Positions 1 to 9,275 of a stretch of DNA of 64,000 bases are shown piece after piece (the first letter of the stretch is position 1; each line of letters opens with the position of its first letter). This stretch comes from SZUA-36 sp964650905. Lineage in GTDB: Bacteria > Pseudomonadota > Gammaproteobacteria > Xanthomonadales > SZUA-36. Below the pieces are notes generated by a model. It worked only from the letters and a program-made list of their open reading frames with translations. It was not told the DNA's origin and made no database searches. The stretch spans positions 11,624 through 75,623 of the forward strand of contig CAZYVH010000004.1 in assembly GCA_964650905.1 (NCBI GenBank), written 5' to 3'. Both the position numbers and the translations under genes were made by a program.

Positions 1-1159
1 GCCCCAGGGACGGGTTAACCGTGTTATTGAGGAAATAGTCCAGTTCATTCTTGCCATAGCCGACACTCAGGTCCCATGTCGTTTCATTGGCGAATGCGCC
101 TTCAACACCAAAGATCAGACTGGTGTCTTTCTGGTCGCCATCAAGGAACGGTGTAAAGCCGGCTGGCAGGCCAGTGAAGCCCATCGCCCGCAACGGCGCC
201 AGCGCCGAGTGGTTAGGGTTGCGGTAGAAGAACCGATAACGACCTGAGGTGTCAGCATAACCGAGACGCGCATAGACCCGTGTGGTATCGCTGACGTCGA
301 AGCCGGAGTTTATAAAAAACCGTGTGCCGCTGGATTCAGGACGACCCCAGGTCTGCAACAATGGTGCCTCACCGAATGGGGCATCCGCGCCAAATAATGA
401 CGGGTCAACACCTGCGGCAATCAGATTATCAATGTCCGCCGTACGTTGTATGGCACGTATCAAGGCATCGTTATCAACGTACTCAACACTTGCATTGACG
501 AAACCCGTCTCACCAACTCCAAAGCCAGCATTGGCGGAAAATTTAAAATCTTCTTCGCCTTCATAGTGCTGACCATATTGAAGCGTAAACTCACCACCCT
601 CAGCCGCGTCCTTCATGATGAAGTTGATAACACCCGCGATCGCATCAGAACCATATTGCGCTGCGGCACCATCACGCAATACTTCGACCTGCTTGACCGC
701 GATAGCAGGGATCATGCCGATGTCCACGCCATGTGCACCATTGCCCGCAGCCGGTGCAAAAAACTGCACCAGGGCAGAACGATGTCTGCGTTTGCCATTA
801 ACCAGCACCAATGTCTGGTCAGGTGCCAGACCGCGCAGCGAAGTGGGGCGAATAAAAGCACTGCCGTCACCGGTCGCTGGCGTCGCGGTATAGGACGGCA
901 CCAGTGCCTTGAGGTTATCGGTGAGATCGGCTGTGCCACCATAGGCATTAAAATCATCACCAGAAAGTACGTCAACCGGTACGGTCGAGTCGGCTGCTGA
1001 TCGTGGTTTGGTGCTACGCGTACCGGTCGTAATCACTTCTTCAAGAACCCCCGCGCTGTCATCCGTCGTCTCAGCAGCGAGTACCGGTGCGGACAAGGAC
1101 AACACCAGTGCTAGTGTAAAGGTAAAAAAACTTAATTTAAATATCATCGAATCTCTCAT
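1..1159 (-). CDS. TonB-dependent receptor, N-terminal part (gene continues past the window start)
   Basis: About 386 codons are visible and the C-terminal barrel lies outside the window. The chosen ATG at 1159 is preceded by a GGAGGG Shine-Dalgarno; a second in-frame ATG lies four codons later. Residues 1 to about 28 form a signal peptide ending in ALA-like small residues. A plug domain follows, with EEVITTGTRS, a RGLAPDQTLVLVNGKRRH segment and VEVLRDGAAAQYGSDAIAGV, all typical of outer-membrane TonB-gated porins. The aromatic-rich alternating strands after about residue 170 are the start of the beta barrel. Such proteins import siderophores, vitamin B12, sugars or other large nutrients; nothing visible fixes the substrate. 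It has no operon partner in view; the next gene to the right is divergent. Confidence 0.93.
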   Translation of the reverse strand, partial: MRDSMIFKLSFFTFTLALVLSLSAPVLAAETTDDSAGVLEEVITTGTRSTKPRSAADSTVPVDVLSGDDFNAYGGTADLTDNLKALVPSYTATPATGDGSAFIRPTSLRGLAPDQTLVLVNGKRRHRSALVQFFAPAAGNGAHGVDIGMIPAIAVKQVEVLRDGAAAQYGSDAIAGVINFIMKDAAEGGEFTLQYGQHYEGEEDFKFSANAGFGVGETGFVNASVEYVDNDALIRAIQRTADIDNLIAAGVDPSLFGADAPFGEAPLLQTWGRPESSGTRFFINSGFDVSDTTRVYARLGYADTSGRYRFFYRNPNHSALAPLRAMGFTGLPAGFTPFLDGDQKDTSLIFGVEGAFANETTWDLSVGYGKNELDYFLNNTVNPSLG

Positions 1160-1390
1160 TTTTAGCCCTCCAGCCCAAAAGCAAACAGTTGCAGTTTCAC
1201 CATGATTTGTAGACAAATATCGTCGCAACCATTTGATTTTAAATATAATAATTATTTAAAAAACAGATTTGTTAAAAATTTGTTAGTCGCCAGCATAGCA
1301 CACTTAAAAATAAATTTTTCACTAAAGTCGTATTGATTGTGTATGCTCAAGTCTTTATTTCGCATGAAAAATTATTGGAAACAAGCAAAT

Positions 1391-1897
1391 ATGCAACCAC
1401 TGGAATCGGCTAAATGGCCTGCTGAACTCGATGACATCCACACGTTTCTGGACAGGCCTTTAAACATCCATAACATAATGGCCCACCATCCCGCATTAAT
1501 GAAAGCCTGGATGCCGTTGCGCAACCATATCGTCAGCAACAGCACACTTTCGGCAAGACAACGCGAATTGCTCATTTTGCGCACCGCACACAACTGCCAC
1601 GCGGATTATGAATGGCAGCACCACGTGGAACGAGGCCGTGCGGCAGGACTCACGTCAGTCGAAATCGAACGGGTCAAACACGGTGCCGACGCGGTGGGCT
1701 GGCCAGCGGCAGCAGCCGCACTGCTGCAAGCTGCTGATGACTGCCACTCCGGTTTTCGCATACAAAAAAAAACACTCGCGGCCCTTGAAGGGCTTTACAG
1801 CGAACAGCAACAACTGGATATTACTGTCACCGTGGGTTTATACATCACGCTGGCACTGATCATCAGGACCTACGATGTGCCGCTGGAGCACGCCTGA
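1391..1897 (+). CDS. Carboxymuconolactone decarboxylase (AhpD-like) family protein
   Basis: A protein of about 168 residues with the all-helical CMD core: the segment RQRELLILRTAHNCHADYEW followed by HHVERGRAAGLTSVEIERV is the family signature. Only one cysteine is present in that motif, so the CxxC redox pair of true AhpD peroxidase-reductases is absent and a plain CMD-like role is more likely. Upstream in-frame starts exist at 1337 (TTG), 1343 and 1364; I prefer 1391 because a GGAA lies ten bases before it and the upstream residues do not resemble the family, but the start is uncertain. The substrate is unknown. The gene is divergent from the TonB receptor and converges on the aminotransferase. 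Confidence 0.8.
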   Translation: MQPLESAKWPAELDDIHTFLDRPLNIHNIMAHHPALMKAWMPLRNHIVSNSTLSARQRELLILRTAHNCHADYEWQHHVERGRAAGLTSVEIERVKHGADAVGWPAAAAALLQAADDCHSGFRIQKKTLAALEGLYSEQQQLDITVTVGLYITLALIIRTYDVPLEHA

Positions 1898-1936
1898 CCA
1901 GGTCCGCGTACTGAACTCCGGGTTGTTGGTTAACAC

Positions 1937-3262
1937 TCACAAAAACCGCATCCCGGACAAAGTTTTTTCCAGCTTGTCCGCCAACTCATCCACGTGTTCC
2001 GGGTGATAGATAAATGGCGGTGCCAACAGAACGTGCGCACCGTTATACCCATCCTCGCTGCCACCACCGGGGTAACAGATCAGGCCGTTTGCCATGGCGG
2101 CATTGCGTATGGCCACCGGCAGCCCGAGTTCAGCGCGTATACCGGCCCGGGTTTCACGGTCCTCAACCAGTTCAATACCGACAAAAAGGCCCCGGCCACG
2201 AACATCACCCACATGGGGGTGCTCACTGAACACTTCTGAAAGGCGGTTGCTTAGCAACTCACCCATAGTTTTTACGTTATTCAACAGATTCTGTTGCTCG
2301 ATGACCTGCATCACAGCCAGACCAGCTGCCGTCGCCGTTGCATGCCCGACATAGGAATGACCATGCGCGAAGGCACCAAACGCATCAACAATGCCCTGGT
2401 GGATATATCCACGTGCGATGACCGCACCAATCGGTTGATAACCACCACCCAGGCCCTTGGCAAGGGTGATGATATCCGGCGTCACGCTCTCCTGTTCAAA
2501 CGCGAAATAGGTACCGGAACGCCCGCAACCCGCCATGACTTCATCAAGGATCAGTAAGACGTCATAACGGTCGCAGATTTCTCGGATGGTCTGAAAATAC
2601 CCTGTCACTGCCGGCACCGCCCCCAGCGTCGCACCCACGATCGATTCGGCAATAAATGCTGAAACATGGTCCGCGCCAACACTCAGGATCGCTTCTTCGA
2701 GCGTCTGCGCCACGCGCCTGCCATAGGCATGGTCTGTTTCATCACTGCGCTGGTGGCGATAGGCGTAGCAGGGCTCGATTCTTGGCCAGTCATGCAACAG
2801 CGGTTCATACACTTTACGCCGGCCCGGGTTACCGGAAACCGACAAGGCGCCGAGGGTATTGCCGTGGTAACTCTGCTGCCTGCTGATGACCAGGTGCTTT
2901 TTGTCCCTGCCCCTAGCCAGCCAGTACTGGCGCGCAAGCTTGATCGCTGTTTCATTGGCCTCTGAACCACCGGATATAAAATAGACCCGGGCGTCATCTT
3001 CACCAAACCTTGCCACCAGTTTCGCCGCCAGTTCCTCCTGTGGTTGGTTGGTAAAAAACAGTGTATGTGCAAAAGCCAGGTCGCCAGCCTGTGCCTTAAT
3101 GGCATTGATAACAGCCCGGTTACCATGGCCAAGACAGGAAATAGCCGCCCCGCCGCTGCCGTCGAGGTACTGTCTGCCATCAGCGTCATACAGGTAAACG
3201 CCTTCGGCGCGTGTGACCAGTGGGTAGTGATGCAACGGGTTACGGTAAAATACATTGGCCAT
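1937..3262 (-). CDS. Class III PLP-dependent aminotransferase
   Basis: 441 residues, the usual length of class III (omega/ornithine-type) aminotransferases. Visible signatures are the phosphate-cup motif SGGSEANETAIKLARQ near residue 100, the PLP-pyridine aspartate in LILDEVMAGCGRSG near 240, and the Schiff-base lysine in ITLAKGLGGGYQP near 280. The reaction is transfer of an amino group from an omega-amino acid, amine or amino acid to a keto acid; the donor cannot be read from the sequence. It sits 18 bases downstream of a dicarboxylate/amino-acid symporter on the same strand, so the two are probably one transcript and the transporter may bring in its substrate. Confidence 0.92.
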   Translation of the reverse strand: MANVFYRNPLHHYPLVTRAEGVYLYDADGRQYLDGSGGAAISCLGHGNRAVINAIKAQAGDLAFAHTLFFTNQPQEELAAKLVARFGEDDARVYFISGGSEANETAIKLARQYWLARGRDKKHLVISRQQSYHGNTLGALSVSGNPGRRKVYEPLLHDWPRIEPCYAYRHQRSDETDHAYGRRVAQTLEEAILSVGADHVSAFIAESIVGATLGAVPAVTGYFQTIREICDRYDVLLILDEVMAGCGRSGTYFAFEQESVTPDIITLAKGLGGGYQPIGAVIARGYIHQGIVDAFGAFAHGHSYVGHATATAAGLAVMQVIEQQNLLNNVKTMGELLSNRLSEVFSEHPHVGDVRGRGLFVGIELVEDRETRAGIRAELGLPVAIRNAAMANGLICYPGGGSEDGYNGAHVLLAPPFIYHPEHVDELADKLEKTLSGMRFL

Positions 3263-3280
3263 GTCTTGCTCGCTCGCGAC

Positions 3281-4585
3281 CTAACCAGCCTGGGTTAGGG
3301 CAGCCTTTGCCGCAGCCTTTTCTTCTGCCGTGTTGACCAGTACCGCGACGGCTGTATCACCGGTGACATTGGTCGCTGTCCTGACCATGTCCAGTATGCG
3401 GTCCACACCCAGTATCAGGGCAATACCGGAAGATGGCACACCGACCGATTCGAGCACGATGATAAGCATGACGATACCGGCTGCCGGCACCGGTGCGGTG
3501 CCGATTGAAGCCAGCAGCGCGGTTAATACAATGGTTAACTGGGCAGCCAGATTCAGGTCCATACCCAGCGCCTGGGCAATAAATACCGTGGCGACCCCCT
3601 GGTATAACGCGGTGCCGTCGAGATTAATGGTTGCACCCAGCGGTAAAACGAATGACGCTACCTCGTTTTTAACACCGAGGTTTTCCTCCACGCACTCCAT
3701 GGTCACCGGCAGCGTGGCTGCACTGGAACTGGTTGAAAACGCAAGCAACTGGGCCGGTGCAATACCGGTAAAGAACTGTTTTAACGTAAACGGCGTAAAA
3801 AAGCGCACAAAGGTGCAATAAACCAATAACACGTGTAACAACAGACCCAGAATCACCACCAGGGTGTAATAACCCAACGAGCTCAACAGACTCAGCACGG
3901 TTTCGATATTGTCACCGGCGACCGCCGTGATCGTGCTTGCAATCAGTGCAAAAACCCCAAAAGGTGCCAGGTACATGATCAGGTCGACCATCTTGATGAT
4001 GATGTCATTCAGCCCCTGGATAAACGATTTGACGGAACGGGTCTGGTCATTTGGTGCCAAGATCAGACAGACGCCAAAAAACAGTGCAAAAAACACAACT
4101 TGCAGCATGCGAATATTCTGGCTCAGGGCGGCCACGATATTCTGCGGCACGATATCAACCACCGGTTCCAATGGACCGCGTTCACGTACCTGGTCGATGG
4201 TGTCCGCACGGCCCTGAATCTGCTCGACGTAAGAAGCCTGTAGATCCGCACTGACTTCGGGTGGGATGGATTTACCGGGCTGCAAGACGTTTACAACGAC
4301 CAATCCTATGCTGATGGACATCACCGTGGTCAGCAGGTAAATGGCAATCGTCCTGCCACCCATGCGGGACAATTTGCTGACATCCGCCAGGGACGCGACA
4401 CCGGTGACCAGGGAGGCGAACACCAGCGGCATGGCAATCAATTTCAGCAGGTTGACGAACAGTGTTCCGACTGGGGCGATCCAGTCATGGGTAAAACCAC
4501 CCCAGTGGTTGAGCGCGGCGATAATCCCGAAACCCGCACCACTCAGAAGACCAATAATGATTTGCCAATGGAGTTTTATTTTCAT
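3281..4585 (-). CDS. Dicarboxylate/amino acid:cation symporter (DAACS, GltP/DctA type)
   Basis: 434 residues, an inner-membrane secondary transporter of the glutamate/dicarboxylate family. The serine-rich re-entrant loop is visible as SSSAATLPVT, and the transmembrane 7 motif region as GATINLDGTALYQGV, where family members bind sodium and substrate. Hydrophobic segments follow the usual eight-helix, two-loop pattern. An AAGGAC Shine-Dalgarno precedes the ATG. Family members take up glutamate, aspartate, C4-dicarboxylates or serine with H+ or Na+; the exact substrate is not resolvable here. It is followed closely by a class III aminotransferase, and 152 bases separate it from the kinase gene upstream. 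Confidence 0.93.
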   Translation of the reverse strand: MKIKLHWQIIIGLLSGAGFGIIAALNHWGGFTHDWIAPVGTLFVNLLKLIAMPLVFASLVTGVASLADVSKLSRMGGRTIAIYLLTTVMSISIGLVVVNVLQPGKSIPPEVSADLQASYVEQIQGRADTIDQVRERGPLEPVVDIVPQNIVAALSQNIRMLQVVFFALFFGVCLILAPNDQTRSVKSFIQGLNDIIIKMVDLIMYLAPFGVFALIASTITAVAGDNIETVLSLLSSLGYYTLVVILGLLLHVLLVYCTFVRFFTPFTLKQFFTGIAPAQLLAFSTSSSAATLPVTMECVEENLGVKNEVASFVLPLGATINLDGTALYQGVATVFIAQALGMDLNLAAQLTIVLTALLASIGTAPVPAAGIVMLIIVLESVGVPSSGIALILGVDRILDMVRTATNVTGDTAVAVLVNTAEEKAAAKAALTQAG

Positions 4586-4737
4586 TCTTTTTGTCCTTTC
4601 ATGAAATGAGAGCAGGTGTGTCCGCGCTCAGCCAACAGCTATAAAACGGCTATTCAAGCTCATGGTTTTAATGTACCTGAGCCCCAATTACCAATGCAAA
4701 CGTATTTTGACACTCGTACCGCAACCAAGGTAAATCT

Positions 4738-5634
4738 TCATCTGTTCCTTACCTCTGTGTGTACACAGCCGTGCCCGCTATCCAGCTCCAGCACCACGTC
4801 AGCGGTCGCCGTCAGGGTATCCAGGCTGGCCCTCGTCAGACGCTCATAATGCTGGATGAAGTGCCGCAACTCGCTGGCGCCCAAAATGCCGGGCGAATCA
4901 GCCGGGGAAACCGCCGCCAGTTTTTCCTCCTGCTCGAGACGCCACTGCTTAACGATAGCAAAGTTGGGGGCGCGTAAAAAAATCAATGCGTCCAGCCACC
5001 GAAACAAATCGGCATAAGACCCGCCGAGTTGCTCGTTGACATAGCAGCGCCAGCTACCCGTGACATCTTCTTCCCGCTCCAGCACATTGAGCGGGTGTTG
5101 TAATACATCGCCCGACTGTGGCCGGCTACCCACGCACCAACCTTCAAGAATGATCAGGTCGACAGGTCCTTTGATGATCGGCCATGTCGAGGGGTCGGCG
5201 CGCTCGTCAATGGCCTTGTCAAAGCGCGGCATTGAGAGTGTCTCGCCTGCATCAAGCCCGCTGAGCTGTTCTATGCAGCTTAAAAGCATCTGGACATCGT
5301 GGGTACCAGGCACACCCCGGGTCGCCAATAACGGATGGACGCGCTCAGACAACTGCCGCCGCTCACGCCCAGTCAGGTAGAAATCATCAATCGACAGAAC
5401 CGCCACACGCCAGCCATGAACTGATTCGAGTACAAGCCGCAAAAACCTGGCCAGCGTTGATTTACCGGTGCCCTGTGCGCCGTTAATCCCAACCAATAAA
5501 GTCTTACCCGGCTGATATTTTGCCACTATCCAGGCGGCCAGCGGTTCGTAGTGTCCACGCGTAATGTCACGAAACTTGTCTGGCAAGCGTTGCTGTGAAA
5601 TAAATTGATCGATCTGTTGATTGCTTAAAGACAT
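4738..5634 (-). CDS. P-loop kinase of the D-glycerate 3-kinase (GLYK) type
   Basis: 298 residues with a Walker A motif in LVGINGAQGTGKSTLARFL near residue 50, a conserved SIDDFYLTGRERRQL segment, VHPLLATRGVPGTHDV, and a Walker B-like LIILEGWCVGSRPQ. These motifs match the plant-type D-glycerate 3-kinase group within the phosphoribulokinase/uridine kinase superfamily, which phosphorylates D-glycerate to 3-phosphoglycerate in the cytoplasm. Bacterial members are often annotated only as kinase, so the substrate is an inference. It is the first gene of a leftward group with the symporter and aminotransferase, although the 152-base spacer leaves room for a separate promoter. The start ATG is in a plausible context but has no strong Shine-Dalgarno. 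Confidence 0.82.
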   Translation of the reverse strand: MSLSNQQIDQFISQQRLPDKFRDITRGHYEPLAAWIVAKYQPGKTLLVGINGAQGTGKSTLARFLRLVLESVHGWRVAVLSIDDFYLTGRERRQLSERVHPLLATRGVPGTHDVQMLLSCIEQLSGLDAGETLSMPRFDKAIDERADPSTWPIIKGPVDLIILEGWCVGSRPQSGDVLQHPLNVLEREEDVTGSWRCYVNEQLGGSYADLFRWLDALIFLRAPNFAIVKQWRLEQEEKLAAVSPADSPGILGASELRHFIQHYERLTRASLDTLTATADVVLELDSGHGCVHTEVRNR

Positions 5635-5810
5635 GTTCCTTCAATTTTCCCGCGCCACAAGCTAAATCGCGACAGGTGCAAGGACAACATCCACCCGCTC
5701 CCGATTCATCATACATGAGACTCAAGCTGCCCGGCGTCAGCATCCGAAATGCAGGGTTGAATATGCCATATAAATCGTCACCGGGCATTCTCTATGAGCA
5801 GTTTTACCGA

Positions 5811-5816
5811 TATAAT
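5811..5816 (+). promoter_or_regulatory. Possible -10 box upstream of the ETF-quinone oxidoreductase gene
   Basis: A perfect TATAAT lies 33 bases before the chosen start codon. The matching -35 region is poor, so this is a tentative sigma-70 promoter for the etf cluster. It lies in the divergent spacer between the glycerate-kinase-type gene and the etf genes. Confidence 0.35.
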
Positions 5817-5848
5817 TACGAGTCAACTCAGTACTTTTGGAAAGCCTG

Positions 5849-7468
5849 ATGAGCGAGACAGCAACCGAACGCGAAGTCATGGACTATGACGTCATCATCG
5901 TCGGCGCCGGACCGGCCGGTCTCGCCTGTGCTATACGTCTGAAACAACTCAAGCCGGACCTGATGGTGGCAGTCATTGAAAAGGGCGCTGAGGTCGGCGC
6001 CCATATCCTTTCCGGCGCCGTTATCGAACCGGCGGCAATGGAAGAATTATTGCCCGGCTGGCAGGATAATCCGCCACCCATTTGCATCGCGGTCAAAGAC
6101 GACGAACTGTCCTTCCTGACGGCAACAGGACGACGCAGACTACCCACTCCGCCACAACAGAAAAACCATGGCAATTTTGTTGTATCACTGGGTGCCCTGT
6201 GTGCCTGGATGGCACCACAGGCCGAAGCGCTGGGTGTGGATATTTTCCCCGGTTACGCAGCCGCCGGCATTCATTACAGCGATAATGACGCCGTTGGCGG
6301 GGTGATCATTGGTGACATGGGCGTGGCCCGCAACGGCCAACCCAAAGACACCTATATGCAGGGGATCGAAATCCATGCACCATTGACTATCCTGGCGGAA
6401 GGTTCACGTGGTCATCTGAGCAAGCAGCTGATCAAGAAATACCAACTCGACAGTGATTCCGACCCGCAAAGCTATGGTATCGGTATGAAGGAACTGTGGC
6501 GTGTCGCACCTGGGAAATGCAATCCCGGACTGGTACAACATTCGATCGGCTGGCCGCTGGACAGGGCCACCTACGGGGGCAGTTTCATTTACCACATGGA
6601 TAAAGACAGGGTGGCGGTTGGCTTTGTCTGCGCGCTCGATTACGCCGACCCTGAATTTTCGCCCTTCGAGGCGTTTCAGCAGTTTAAGCATCACCCCAGC
6701 ATCAAACCCCTGTTTGCGGACGGCGAAATCCTCTCGTCCGGGGCGCGCACCATCGTGGAAGGCGGCGCCCAGTCACTGCCCCGGCTGGAAATGCCGGGTG
6801 CGCTACTCATCGGTGATGCCGCAGGCTTGCTCAACCTGCCCAAAATCAAGGGTACTCACCAGGCGCTCCGCTCCGGTATGCTGGCAGCACAACACATTGC
6901 GGAAAAGACGCATGGTGAAGGCTTCGATGCCGTGCTCAGGGCATCACCCATTATGTCCGAACTGCACAAGGTCCGGAACATACGCCCCGGTTTCAACAAG
7001 GGTCTGTGGCGTGGATTGATAACCGCGGCCATTGAAACCGCAACCGCAGGAAAACTACCACGCACTTTGCACAATCACGCGGATTATTCGGCCACATGTA
7101 AACGGGCAGAGACGACGATACCAGACCGTCACTGGGTCAAACGTGACCTGGCGCCACGCGACCGTCTGGCATCCGTCTATTTCGCCGCAACCGACCATGA
7201 CGAGGACCAGCCCATACACCTGCAGATTCTCGAGCCGGATGTGTGTACCACCCGCTGTGGTGAAGAATACGACCACCCTTGCACACGGTTTTGCCCTGCC
7301 AATGTGTATGAAATGGTTGCAGATGATGAACCCGGAACTGGTCTTCATTTACAGATCAATGCGGCCAACTGCGTACATTGCAAAACCTGTGATATCAAGG
7401 ATCCTTACCAGATCATCAACTGGGTCACACCCGAAGGCGGCAGTGGACCCAATTACCAGAACCTTTGA
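5849..7468 (+). CDS. Electron transfer flavoprotein-ubiquinone oxidoreductase
   Basis: 539 residues from the ATG at 5849; a TTG four codons upstream is in frame but unlikely. ETF-QO takes electrons from reduced ETF, loaded by acyl-CoA and other dehydrogenases, and passes them to ubiquinone at the membrane. An N-terminal Rossmann motif DYDVIIVGAGPAGLACAIRL binds FAD, GDAAGLLNLPKIKGTHQAL is the second FAD contact typical of this family, and the C-terminus carries the [4Fe-4S] cysteines in CTTRCGEEYDHPC and NCVHCKTCDIKDP. The genes for both ETF subunits follow directly, so substrate protein and oxidase are expressed together. The stop codon lies inside a short tandem repeat. Confidence 0.97.
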   Translation: MSETATEREVMDYDVIIVGAGPAGLACAIRLKQLKPDLMVAVIEKGAEVGAHILSGAVIEPAAMEELLPGWQDNPPPICIAVKDDELSFLTATGRRRLPTPPQQKNHGNFVVSLGALCAWMAPQAEALGVDIFPGYAAAGIHYSDNDAVGGVIIGDMGVARNGQPKDTYMQGIEIHAPLTILAEGSRGHLSKQLIKKYQLDSDSDPQSYGIGMKELWRVAPGKCNPGLVQHSIGWPLDRATYGGSFIYHMDKDRVAVGFVCALDYADPEFSPFEAFQQFKHHPSIKPLFADGEILSSGARTIVEGGAQSLPRLEMPGALLIGDAAGLLNLPKIKGTHQALRSGMLAAQHIAEKTHGEGFDAVLRASPIMSELHKVRNIRPGFNKGLWRGLITAAIETATAGKLPRTLHNHADYSATCKRAETTIPDRHWVKRDLAPRDRLASVYFAATDHDEDQPIHLQILEPDVCTTRCGEEYDHPCTRFCPANVYEMVADDEPGTGLHLQINAANCVHCKTCDIKDPYQIINWVTPEGGSGPNYQNL

Positions 7469-7501
7469 ACCCTGAACATTTGAACCCTGAACATTTGAAC
7501 C
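7464..7501 (+). repeat. 15-bp tandem repeat across the ETF-QO stop codon
   Basis: The unit TTTGAACCCTGAACA occurs at 7464-7478 and 7479-7493, followed by a third partial copy TTTGAACC at 7494-7501. The first unit contains the TGA stop, and each further unit repeats that stop in the same frame because 15 is a multiple of three. It therefore adds backup stop codons and lengthens the spacer to etfB. Confidence 0.9.
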
Positions 7502-7539
7502 GTAACGACTGATCAAAAACGGATCAGCAAGGATAAATT

Positions 7540-8289
7540 ATGAAAATACTGGTTGGCATAAAACGCGTTGTGGATTACAACGTGCGAGTTCGTGTTAAGC
7601 CTGATGGCAGTGGCGTCGATATCGATGGCGCCAAAATGAGCATCAACCCCTTCGATGAAATCGCACTCGAAGAAGCCCTTCGAATCCGGGAAGCCGGTTT
7701 TGCTGAAGAGGTCATCGTGATCTCCGTTGGTGGCAACGCGTGCCAGCAACAGTTACGCACCGGTCTGGCCATGGGCGCGGACCGTGCCATCCATGTCGAT
7801 ACCGATGTCAGACTCCAGCCCTTGAGCCTGGCCCAAACCTTTCTCAAAGTCATTGAAAAGGAGCAGCCCGGTCTGGTGATCCTGGGCAAGCAGGCGATCG
7901 ATGATGATAATTCCCAGACGGGCCAGATGCTGGCTGCCCTGTGGGACCGCCCACAGGCTACCTTTGCTTCGGACGTGACATTGAATGCCAATACGGCGAC
8001 AGTCACACGTGAAGTGGACGCCGGTCTTGAAACCATTGAAGTGGATTTACCGGCAGTCATCACGGTCGACCTGCGTTTGAATGAACCTCGTTTCGTAAAA
8101 TTACCGGACATCATGAAGGCAAAACGTAAACCCATGGAGATCATGCCCCTGGATGAGCTGGGTGTTAGGGACGAAAATGTCATTGCGGCAACCCGATTTG
8201 CACCGCCACCGGTACGCAAGAAGGGCATCATGGTGGAAGATACCGCACAACTGGTTGCGGAGCTGAAGAACAGGGGATTGGTCAAATGA
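7540..8289 (+). CDS. etfB: Electron transfer flavoprotein subunit beta
   Basis: 249 residues, the usual length. MKILVGIKRVVDYNVRVRVK is the typical N-terminus, and the segment GKQAIDDDNSQTGQMLAALW carries the AMP-binding motif of the beta subunit. With EtfA it forms the soluble heterodimer that carries electrons from acyl-CoA and other dehydrogenases to ETF-QO. Its stop codon overlaps the etfA start in an ATGA arrangement, so the subunits are translationally coupled. Confidence 0.97.
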   Translation: MKILVGIKRVVDYNVRVRVKPDGSGVDIDGAKMSINPFDEIALEEALRIREAGFAEEVIVISVGGNACQQQLRTGLAMGADRAIHVDTDVRLQPLSLAQTFLKVIEKEQPGLVILGKQAIDDDNSQTGQMLAALWDRPQATFASDVTLNANTATVTREVDAGLETIEVDLPAVITVDLRLNEPRFVKLPDIMKAKRKPMEIMPLDELGVRDENVIAATRFAPPPVRKKGIMVEDTAQLVAELKNRGLVK

Positions 8290-9227
8290 GCAAAATATTA
8301 ATCATCGCAGAACACGATGGAAACAACCTCAACCCGTGCACGGCCAAATGTGTCAGCTGCGCCACCGCCATCGGTCAGGGTTACGACATCGTCGTAATGG
8401 GCTCTGGTATTGCCGAAATCGCTGCCGAGGCTGCCACCATTGACGGGGCCGGCACCATCATTGCGGTTGACGCCGAACACCTGGCCGCACCGTTGGCCGC
8501 CAACCTGGCCTCCGAAGTCGTCACCATGGCAGGTGACTACAGCCACATCCTGGGACCCTCCACCACATTTGGTAAGGATCTCATGCCACGTATCGCGGCG
8601 CTGCTAGGAGTAAACCAGATCAGCGATATTGCGGCCGTCAACGGCGCACAGCAATTTCAGCGACCCATCTATGCCGGTAATGCCATTGTGGATGTTGAGG
8701 CCCCGTCAAATTCAACAGTGGTCGCCACCGTGCGTATCGCCTCGTGGCCAGCCGCCGGCAACGGCGGTAGTGCGGCCATTAATGAACGCCAGTCTGAAAC
8801 CGTGGCATGTAACCACACACGTTATATCGGTATAAGAACCGAAGGGGGTGAGCGGCCGGACCTGCAAACCGCCGCACGGGTTATTTCCGGTGGGCGCGCC
8901 ATGGGCAACGAGGAAAATTTTGCCCTGATCTACAAGCTCGCCGACCTGATTGGTGCGGGTGCAGGCGCATCGCGTGCCGCGGTGGACGCCGGTTATTGCC
9001 CCAACGACATGCAGGTGGGCCAGACCGGTAAAATCATCGCACCTGAGCTGTACATGGCCTTCGGTATCTCGGGCGCGATCCAGCACATTACCGGTATCAA
9101 GGACGCAGGCACCATCGTGGCCGTCAACAAGGATGCGGATGCACCCATTTTCGAAGTGGCAGACATCGGTCTGGCTGACGACCTGTTCAAGGTGATCCCG
9201 GAGATGATGCAAATACTGGGTGGCTGA
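8286..9227 (+). CDS. etfA: Electron transfer flavoprotein subunit alpha
   Basis: 313 residues. The C-terminal FAD-binding domain is plain: SGGRAMGNEENFALIYKLAD, then GASRAAVDAGYCPNDMQVGQ, APELYMAFGISGAIQHITGI and AVNKDADAPIFEVADIGL, all hallmarks of EtfA. It binds the FAD of the ETF heterodimer in the cytoplasm. The gene overlaps etfB by four bases, and acetoacetate-CoA ligase follows 48 bases later on the same strand. Confidence 0.97.
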   Translation: MSKILIIAEHDGNNLNPCTAKCVSCATAIGQGYDIVVMGSGIAEIAAEAATIDGAGTIIAVDAEHLAAPLAANLASEVVTMAGDYSHILGPSTTFGKDLMPRIAALLGVNQISDIAAVNGAQQFQRPIYAGNAIVDVEAPSNSTVVATVRIASWPAAGNGGSAAINERQSETVACNHTRYIGIRTEGGERPDLQTAARVISGGRAMGNEENFALIYKLADLIGAGAGASRAAVDAGYCPNDMQVGQTGKIIAPELYMAFGISGAIQHITGIKDAGTIVAVNKDADAPIFEVADIGLADDLFKVIPEMMQILGG

Positions 9228-9275
9228 TGGACTTAGCATGATTCACGGCGATTACGCTAACGGGCACCCGCGCGC

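Noticed and set aside
7464..7501. CRISPR-like direct repeats
   Set aside because: Units are adjacent with no spacers and no cas genes are nearby; it is a simple tandem repeat.
8712..9239. Long antisense ORF opposite etfA
   Set aside because: A shadow of the real gene: no Shine-Dalgarno, no recognisable domain, and codon pattern explained by the etfA frame. The same holds for long antisense frames at 39245-39991 (opposite DUF2066) and 42124-42768 (opposite murA).
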